Assembly: GCA_947169395.1 (NCBI GenBank)
Contig: CAMVPJ010000054.1
Span: 1 to 5,159 of the forward strand
Source: an uncultured Caryophanales bacterium
GTDB lineage: Bacteria; Bacillota_I; Bacilli_A; RF39; UBA660
Reading direction: 5' to 3'
DNA length: 5,159 bases
How positions within the stretch are numbered: position 1 is the stretch's first letter; each line of letters begins with the position of its first letter. A model generated the notes under the pieces. That model was not told where the DNA came from, searched no databases, and saw nothing but the letters and a program-made list of their open reading frames with translations. Below are positions 1-3,928 of the stretch, piece after piece. The position numbers and the translations under genes were made by a program.

Positions 1-87
1 ATCATATAAGGGCAAAATACCTGTTTGAAATTGAACTAACTGCAAAACTCGGGAGTGTAAACCAATGATAATTGTTGTAATGCAAGA
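1..87. other. Left-edge segment of unknown nature, richer in G+C than the rest
   Basis: This stretch has visibly more G and C than the rest (23 of 61 bases in 3-63). One plus-strand frame is open from the edge to a TGA-TAA double stop at 66-71. It would encode about 21 residues ending KLGSVNQ, with codons (CTG, CTC, GGG, AGG) that are rare in the neighbouring genes. It could be the 3' end of a gene of different origin, or the 3' end of a structured RNA, because short hairpins are present (CAAT-GATA-ATTG at 64-75 and ACT-CGGG-AGT near 47-56). I do not recognise the sequence as tmRNA, 6S, SRP, RNase P or a known riboswitch. Its nature is unresolved. Confidence 0.25.
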
Positions 88-116
88 GATATAGATTTAT
101 TCTATATCCTTTTATT
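88..116 (+). terminator. Weak terminator-like hairpin
   Basis: A 7-bp stem (GATATAG at 88-94 with CTATATC at 102-108) encloses a 7-base loop and is followed by CTTTTATTT. The stem is short and the T tract is interrupted, so this is only a possible end of whatever transcript enters from the left edge. Confidence 0.35.
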
Positions 117-120
117 TATA

Positions 121-149
121 TTGATTTAAATACTAATATGATATATAAT
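121..149 (+). promoter_or_regulatory. Sigma-A-type promoter of the 191-aa gene
   Basis: TTGATT at 121-126 and a perfect TATAAT at 144-149 are separated by exactly 17 bases. Transcription would start near 156, giving a leader of only about 14 bases that holds the ribosome binding site AGGAGGG at 159-165, four bases before the ATG at 170. Confidence 0.85.
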
Positions 150-169
150 TAGCTTAGCAGGAGGGTTTT

Positions 170-745
170 ATGAAAGATAATTTTTTAGAAGAAGTAGTAG
201 ATGCAAGTTTTGAAATATACGGTAAAAATCCTATTATTGAAAAGGGTATAATTTATGGTATTGGAATTAAAGAGTGGATTAAGTGGCTATCATATAATTC
301 TACAGATGATGATAAACGTATGCTTATTTTAATTACTAAGTATGTAAATCAAAATTGTACTAAAGAAGAGTTTTATGAAGTATATGATTATATGAGTAAT
401 TCTATCGAGAATATAATGCTTAAAAAGTTAACTTCTGATGAACTTAAAGTAGCAAACGATAAAGTAAAAAGATTAGAAAAATTATCTGATAAAGAATTAC
501 GTGAACTGATTAATACTGAAAGACTGGATGATATTTATAATAATTTATCTATGACTGATGCATATATTCTTCATCAAATTATAAAAATAGATAATATAAG
601 AAATGCAAGAGAAATGAATAGGAGATTAGAACTAGTAGATAATGAGACTACTTCTATTGCAAGATTATCTAGTGTTTATTCACAAATGTCTAAGCCATGT
701 TTGAATCAATCATTACCTGTTTGCAAAAGAGGTAAAGAAAAATAA
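170..745 (+). CDS. Hypothetical protein, 191 aa, soluble and probably helical
   Basis: I do not recognise this protein family. The start is firm: a strong AGGAGGG ribosome binding site lies four bases before the ATG and a near-consensus promoter lies just upstream. The product is rich in Lys, Glu, Asp and Asn. It has no signal peptide and no segment hydrophobic enough to cross a membrane, so it is probably cytoplasmic. Residues 90-160 look like a run of charged amphipathic helices (for example VKRLEKLSDKELRELI), which could form a coiled coil or helical bundle. The C-terminus carries two cysteines about nine residues apart (PCLNQSLPVC) and a basic tail KRGKEK. It is transcribed alone, with its own promoter and an intrinsic terminator before hisS. 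Base composition and codon use match the other genes here. The function is unknown. Confidence 0.85.
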   Translation: MKDNFLEEVVDASFEIYGKNPIIEKGIIYGIGIKEWIKWLSYNSTDDDKRMLILITKYVNQNCTKEEFYEVYDYMSNSIENIMLKKLTSDELKVANDKVKRLEKLSDKELRELINTERLDDIYNNLSMTDAYILHQIIKIDNIRNAREMNRRLELVDNETTSIARLSSVYSQMSKPCLNQSLPVCKRGKEK

Positions 746-763
746 AAATGTATAATAGTAAAT

Positions 764-794
764 AGAATTTTCACCATGTAAAATTCTTTTTTTT
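764..794 (+). terminator. Intrinsic terminator after the 191-aa gene
   Basis: AGAATTTT (764-771) pairs perfectly with AAAATTCT (780-787) around an 8-base loop, and seven T residues follow at 788-794. It lies 19 bases after the stop codon at 743-745. This should separate the upstream gene from hisS, whose promoter begins immediately downstream. Confidence 0.85.
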
Positions 795-815
795 ATACTT
801 GATTCATGATATAAT
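787..815 (+). promoter_or_regulatory. Extended -10 promoter of hisS
   Basis: TGATATAAT at 807-815 is a perfect -10 (TATAAT, 810-815) with the TGN extension. The -35 position, 17 bases upstream (787-792), is only a run of T that overlaps the preceding terminator's T tract. The extended -10 therefore probably does most of the work. Predicted start is near 822, giving a leader of about 12 bases. There is no room for a T-box or other leader control. Confidence 0.75.
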
Positions 816-833
816 TATTACTAGGTGATGCAC

Positions 834-2126
834 ATGAAAGAAATAAAAATACAAAACTTAAAAGGAACAACTGATTACTTACCAGAAGAACAAGTATTAA
901 GAGATAAAATAACAAATACATTAAAGTCTATATTTGAAGTATATGGATATATGCCTATTAAAACTCCAATATTAAATCAATATGACTTGCTTAGTTATAA
1001 GTATGATGAAGATGCTGAAATACTTAATGAGACTTATAAATTAACAGATCAAGGTAATCGTAAATTAGGTTTAAGATATGACCTTACTATTCCTTTTTGC
1101 AAAGTAATTGCCTTAAATAAAGATTTACGTATGCCTTTTAAACGTTATGAAATTGGTAAGGTTTTTAGAAATGGTCCTGTTAAGTTAGGCCGTATGCGTG
1201 AATTTTATCAATGTGATGTTGATGTAGTTGGAATTAATTCACGTATGATTGAAATAGAACAATTAATAATGGTTAAAAAAGCATTTGATAAACTAGGTAT
1301 TGATATTTTAATTAAATGGAATAATCGTAAACTTATGAGTGGATTAATTACTTATGCAGGAATTAGTAATAATTTAATAGATAAAGTAATATCTATTATC
1401 GATCACATGGAAAAGATTACTAGAAGTGATATGATTAGAGAGTTTAATAAAATTAATATAGATAATAATAAAGCAGAAGAAATACTTAACTTATTTAATT
1501 TATCACTTGATGAATATAATACTAAGTTTAAAGATACTGATAATGAGTTAATTAAACTAGGATTAGATGAGATTAATGAGATTAATGATTTAATTAATAA
1601 ATATAATCTTACTGATAATGCATTATTTTCTCCAACACTCGCTAGAGGTTTAAGCATTTATACAGGAATTGTATTTGAATTCTTTGATAAGAAAATGCGT
1701 ATTACAAGTTCACTTGGTGGTGGCGGTAGATACGATAAGATTATTACTGATTTTATTGATGATGGTAATATTTATCCTGCATGTGGCTTGTCTTTCGGGC
1801 TTGAACCAATTTATGCAATATTAAAAGAAGAAATTACTAATAATAGTTTAGTTGATGTATTAATAATTCCAATGGATACCGAAGTAGAATCGATGAGTAT
1901 CGCAACAACTTTACGTGATAATGGTATTAAAGTAATGGTTGAGATGAACAAAAAGAAACTTAAGAAAAGTTTTGAATTTGCTAATAAAACTAATATTAAA
2001 TACGTAATTGTAGTAGGAGAAAACGAGATTAAAGAGAATAAATATACTTTAAAAGATATGGAGTCAGGAACTCAAGAATTATTAAGTATAGATGAGATTA
2101 TAAGCGCAATAAAAAATAATGGTTAG
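834..2126 (+). CDS. hisS: Histidine--tRNA ligase (HisRS), eukaryote/archaea-like motif type
   Basis: This enzyme charges tRNA-His with histidine using ATP, in the cytoplasm. The 430-aa product (start chosen at ATG 834) has the class II synthetase layout. The N-terminal KGTTDYLPEE (10-19) is followed by LRYDLTIPF (80-88), motif 2 RYEIGKVFRN...REFYQCD (104-128), the histidine-binding loop LARGLSIYTG (269-278), the glycine-rich LGGGGRYD (294-301) and motif 3 GLSFGLEPI (318-326). The anticodon-binding domain (about 338-430) follows, with YVIVVGENEIKENKY. LRYDLT and REFYQCD are the forms seen in eukaryotic and archaeal HisRS; the usual bacterial forms are LRPEGT and RQFHQ. Two oddities: the usual motif 3 Arg (GLER) is Pro, and RGLDYY reads RGLSIY. 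Start choice: in-frame GTG 825 and ATG 828 sit inside the AGGTGAT ribosome binding site (823-829), which points to ATG 834. HisZ is less likely because an anticodon domain is present and no his genes are nearby. Confidence 0.93.
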   Translation: MKEIKIQNLKGTTDYLPEEQVLRDKITNTLKSIFEVYGYMPIKTPILNQYDLLSYKYDEDAEILNETYKLTDQGNRKLGLRYDLTIPFCKVIALNKDLRMPFKRYEIGKVFRNGPVKLGRMREFYQCDVDVVGINSRMIEIEQLIMVKKAFDKLGIDILIKWNNRKLMSGLITYAGISNNLIDKVISIIDHMEKITRSDMIREFNKINIDNNKAEEILNLFNLSLDEYNTKFKDTDNELIKLGLDEINEINDLINKYNLTDNALFSPTLARGLSIYTGIVFEFFDKKMRITSSLGGGGRYDKIITDFIDDGNIYPACGLSFGLEPIYAILKEEITNNSLVDVLIIPMDTEVESMSIATTLRDNGIKVMVEMNKKKLKKSFEFANKTNIKYVIVVGENEIKENKYTLKDMESGTQELLSIDEIISAIKNNG

Positions 2127-2144
2127 GGTTAATCATTATTTTTT
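2111..2144. terminator. Bidirectional terminator shared by hisS and the convergent 84-aa gene
   Basis: AAAAAATAATG (2111-2121) pairs with CATTATTTTTT (2134-2144), and the stem continues inward through a G-T wobble and three more pairs to a GGGT loop (2126-2129). That makes 15 pairs in all. The A tract on one side and T tract on the other allow it to work on both strands. It contains the hisS stop TAG (2124-2126) and the opposing gene's stop (TTA at 2129-2131). Confidence 0.85.
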
Positions 2145-2383
2145 CTATCTAGTATAAATTTATTATTAATTAGTTTAATTACATAATTATATTTTTTATC
2201 ATTATTTGTAATAGTAAAATCAAATATATCATCATTATTATGAATATAATTAGCATATTCTATATTAAATATATAATTGATTGCAATTTTATGATTATGC
2301 TTTTTACAATAATCAAATATATATTTTTCTAAATCTAAAATAGATTGTTTTTGTTTATTTGTTAAATAAATAGTATTATTCAT
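2129..2383 (-). CDS. Hypothetical small protein, 84 aa, divergent from the double-HTH regulator
   Basis: I do not recognise this family, but the gene is well supported. On the minus strand the ATG (complement of 2381-2383) lies six bases after a perfect AGGAGG (complement of 2390-2395). A near-consensus promoter lies upstream, and the gene ends inside a terminator shared with hisS. The protein is rich in Asn, Lys, Ile and Tyr and has no clear membrane segment or signal peptide. An N-terminal helix (about 8-32, with YIFDYCKKHNHK) is followed by alternating short stretches (FDFTITNNDKKYNYVIKLINNKFIL) that look like a small beta sheet. It is transcribed away from the Xre-type regulator at 2507. 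By position it could be that regulator's target, or a partner such as a toxin or antitoxin component, but nothing in the sequence identifies such activity. Confidence 0.8.
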   Translation of the reverse strand: MNNTIYLTNKQKQSILDLEKYIFDYCKKHNHKIAINYIFNIEYANYIHNNDDIFDFTITNNDKKYNYVIKLINNKFILDRKNND

Positions 2384-2420
2384 TTTTATCCTCCTGTTTC
2401 AATACAAATAAGTAGGTAGT

Positions 2421-2426
2421 TATAAT
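2421..2426 (+). promoter_or_regulatory. Possible -10 for the double-HTH regulator gene
   Basis: A perfect TATAAT sits at 2421-2426 on the plus strand, with a poor -35 (TTCAAT, 2398-2403) 17 bases upstream. It overlaps the minus-strand -10. If used, the regulator transcript would start near 2433 and carry the 19-bp palindrome in its leader. An alternative is a weak -10 (TATTAT, 2484-2489) inside the palindrome with no recognisable -35. Confidence 0.3.
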
Positions 2427-2453
2427 TGTAATATTTCGTACCCAATTTGTCAA
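2425..2453 (-). promoter_or_regulatory. Near-consensus promoter of the 84-aa gene
   Basis: Read on the minus strand, this is TTGACA (complement of 2448-2453), 17 bases, then TACAAT (complement of 2425-2430). This is a perfect -35 and a one-mismatch -10 at ideal spacing. The start would be near 2418, with a leader of about 35 bases. The promoter lies 25 bases from the 19-bp palindrome in front of the divergent regulator gene. Confidence 0.8.
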
Positions 2454-2477
2454 TATGTATAAAATTCAATAAATCGT

Positions 2478-2496
2478 CCTATATATTATATATAGG
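2478..2496. promoter_or_regulatory. Perfect 19-bp palindrome, candidate operator or leader hairpin of the double-HTH regulator gene
   Basis: CCTATATATTATATATAGG is fully symmetric: nine-base arms around a central T at 2487. It ends 10 bases before the regulator's ATG. Xre-family proteins commonly bind dyads of about this size next to their own genes, so autoregulation is a reasonable inference. If the site is transcribed, the AGG at its right end (2494-2496), a possible part of the ribosome binding site, would be locked in the stem. Confidence 0.55.
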
Positions 2497-2506
2497 TTGT
2501 GATTAC

Positions 2507-2962
2507 ATGAGAAATAAACTAGAAAAGTTAAGAGAAAGATCAAATATTGATGCTCAAGATATATATAAGCAAATTGGTATATCTAGCAGTGAATATACTA
2601 GATGGGAAAAGGGAGATAGAAAGATTAATATGAAAGGGATAGTAAAACTTACTAATTACTTTGGTATTAATATCGATTATCTACTTAATCTTTCTGATGA
2701 TATTGAAATATCTGATATAAAGTATACTGATGATAAAGAAAAAATTGGTAAGAGACTTAAGAAGATTCGTGAAGAATTAAATCTTAGTTTGAGAGAAGAA
2801 AACAAAATAATAGATGTATCAATTAATGCTTTATCTAGATATGAACGAGGAATACGCCTAATTACTCCAGAAGCATTATACAAATTATGTAAAAATACTG
2901 GATATGATGCTAATTGGATAATGAGTGAAGTAAATATTAAAAAGAAGAAAAAGGATAAATAA
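2507..2962 (+). CDS. Transcriptional regulator with two tandem Xre/HTH_3 domains, 151 aa
   Basis: This is a DNA-binding regulator of the Xre/lambda-repressor type. It has two similar helix-turn-helix units in a row. Unit 1 spans about residues 4-61 (KLEKLRERSNI, then ISSSEYTRWEKGDRKI, then YFGINIDYLLN). Unit 2 spans about 79-140 (KIGKRLKKIREEL, then VSINALSRYERGIRLI, then NTGYDANWIM). A short acidic linker (DDIEISD) joins them, and a basic tail KKKKKDK ends the protein. There is no sensor, peptidase or membrane domain, so the protein is essentially all DNA binding. An in-frame TTG at 2447 would add 20 residues, but it overlaps the divergent promoter. ATG 2507 fits the HTH start and has GTGAT (2499-2503) three bases ahead, which pairs with the end of the 16S tail. 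The gene is divergent from the 84-aa gene and preceded by a perfect palindrome, so it probably controls itself and that neighbour. Confidence 0.9.
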   Translation: MRNKLEKLRERSNIDAQDIYKQIGISSSEYTRWEKGDRKINMKGIVKLTNYFGINIDYLLNLSDDIEISDIKYTDDKEKIGKRLKKIREELNLSLREENKIIDVSINALSRYERGIRLITPEALYKLCKNTGYDANWIMSEVNIKKKKKDK

Positions 2963-2985
2963 TGATTATATCAGTCATTATTTTT
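2957..2985 (+). terminator. Intrinsic terminator of the regulator gene
   Basis: AAATAATGA (2957-2965) pairs with TCATTATTT (2975-2983), extended by a T-G and a T-A pair around a five-base loop, with a T run at 2981-2985. The TAA stop (2960-2962) lies within the left arm. The upstream A-rich side is less regular, so activity is most likely on the plus strand. Confidence 0.75.
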
Positions 2986-3010
2986 ATTATGTCCAAATAA
3001 TTAGTTTTTA

Positions 3011-3039
3011 TTGATATATATAATTATAATTGCTATAAT
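3011..3039 (+). promoter_or_regulatory. Near-ideal extended promoter of the LHGT-protein/ATPase unit
   Basis: TTGATA (3011-3016), 17 bases, then TATAAT (3034-3039) preceded by the TGC extension (3031-3033). Predicted start is near 3046, giving a leader of about 17 bases before the ATG at 3063. This is the best plus-strand promoter in the window and probably also serves the downstream ATPase gene. Confidence 0.88.
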
Positions 3040-3062
3040 TGTTGTAAGGTTAGTGTGATGAT

Positions 3063-3923
3063 ATGAATAAAGAAGATTATATAAAGATTGCTAAAAAGAA
3101 ATTTAAAGGTAAAGCAAGAAAGATAATATTAGAACAAATGGAAAACTATTATAACATATTAAACCATAAAATAAGTTATACAACTTATAAAGAAAAAGAA
3201 AGTGTTTATCTTAAGAAAGGTACTTTATTACATGGGACATATAGAAATATAGAAGGACTTACTGATATAGTTAATAATGGACTAATTGCAAGCATTTTTA
3301 CTAACGGTAGATTATCTAAGTATCCATCATGTGTAAGTGTATGGAATTTAAAAAATGATTATAAACTTAGTGATTATATTAACTATTATAGTGGTGGAAC
3401 AATTAAGTATAATGGATTACTCATTAATAATGAATATAGTAATACTTCTAAAACAGAGATTATTCCGTTTAATAAAATGAGCAGCATTAATAATTATATA
3501 ATAAAAAACCAATGTAGAATGTGGACAATTGAGCAAACTAAAGAAGCAAGATTTATGCCAAGTTTAATCCAAGATAAAGTAGAGATAGCTATTATTTATA
3601 ATAATAATAATAATGAGTATATTAATAAATTGTTAAATGGTGATATACTAAATATTGATAATATAGATGATAAAACTGTAAAAGATTTTATTAATAAGAA
3701 TTATGATATTAATAGTTTTATTAGTGGGAGACATAATAAAGATGATTATTTTACAGATAGAGAGTCAGCCGTACTATTTGGCATACCAAGTAATTTTATT
3801 GAAGGAATACTTGTTGGAAGAACATATGAAAAAGATAGTGAGATATTAAATGAAATAAAAAGATTATTACCAAATTGTTATATATGCAATTTAGATGGTA
3901 GGGTTATAGTAGAAAATGGATAG
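3063..3923 (+). CDS. Uncharacterised 286-aa protein with PARP/ADP-ribosyltransferase-like LHGT motif
   Basis: I cannot name this protein. The N-terminal part (1-50) is lysine-rich and helical. It is followed by KKGTLLHGTYRN (51-62) and, eleven residues on, VNNGLIAS (70-77). The pattern L-H-G-T-x-x-N, a helix, then N-G-L resembles the first conserved block of PARP-like and related ADP-ribosyltransferase folds, where the His contacts NAD. A later block has WTIEQTKEARFMPSLI (154-169). The C-terminal block has FTDRESAVLFGIPSNFIEGI (230-249) and a final NCYICNLDGRVI (271-282). A second catalytic residue (Tyr, Glu or Gln) cannot be assigned by eye, so activity is inference only. There is no signal peptide or membrane span. 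The start is supported by GTGAT (3055-3059) three bases before the ATG. A run of AAT codons encodes five Asn at 180-184. The gene ends five bases before the ATPase start, which indicates an operon. Confidence 0.85.
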   Translation: MNKEDYIKIAKKKFKGKARKIILEQMENYYNILNHKISYTTYKEKESVYLKKGTLLHGTYRNIEGLTDIVNNGLIASIFTNGRLSKYPSCVSVWNLKNDYKLSDYINYYSGGTIKYNGLLINNEYSNTSKTEIIPFNKMSSINNYIIKNQCRMWTIEQTKEARFMPSLIQDKVEIAIIYNNNNNEYINKLLNGDILNIDNIDDKTVKDFINKNYDINSFISGRHNKDDYFTDRESAVLFGIPSNFIEGILVGRTYEKDSEILNEIKRLLPNCYICNLDGRVIVENG

Positions 3924-3928
3924 TGAAT

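Noticed and set aside
1..96. Minus-strand frame open from the edge to a stop at 97-99
   Set aside because: The stop lies upstream in the reading direction and no ATG follows it, so there is no plausible start. It is probably chance.
825..833. GTG 825 or ATG 828 as the hisS start
   Set aside because: Both lie within the AGGTGAT ribosome binding site, and the predicted transcript start near 822 leaves no space for another. ATG 834 matches the usual HisRS N-terminus.
788..833. T-box or histidine-responsive leader upstream of hisS
   Set aside because: Only about 45 bases separate the preceding terminator from the start codon, and the promoter occupies most of them. No T-box motif is present.
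1403..1657. Open frame on the minus strand within hisS
   Set aside because: It is antisense to a conserved coding region, has a low-complexity Ser/Leu/Ile composition typical of shadow frames in AT-rich genes, and no ribosome binding site or promoter is visible.
2447..2506. TTG start giving the regulator 20 extra N-terminal residues
   Set aside because: It overlaps the -35 of the minus-strand promoter, has no ribosome binding site, and the extra residues precede the HTH fold. ATG 2507 has GTGAT at good spacing.
2677..2883. Minus-strand open frame inside the regulator gene
   Set aside because: It is antisense to a clear HTH coding sequence, with Ser/Leu/Ile-rich shadow composition.
3598..3614. 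AAT triplet run, considered as a phase-variation repeat
   Set aside because: Changes in triplet number would not shift the frame; it simply encodes five Asn and is expected in AT-rich coding DNA.
170..3923. Mycoplasma-type genetic code (UGA as Trp)
   Set aside because: All Trp residues seen in the complete genes are TGG, and the genes are open under the standard code.
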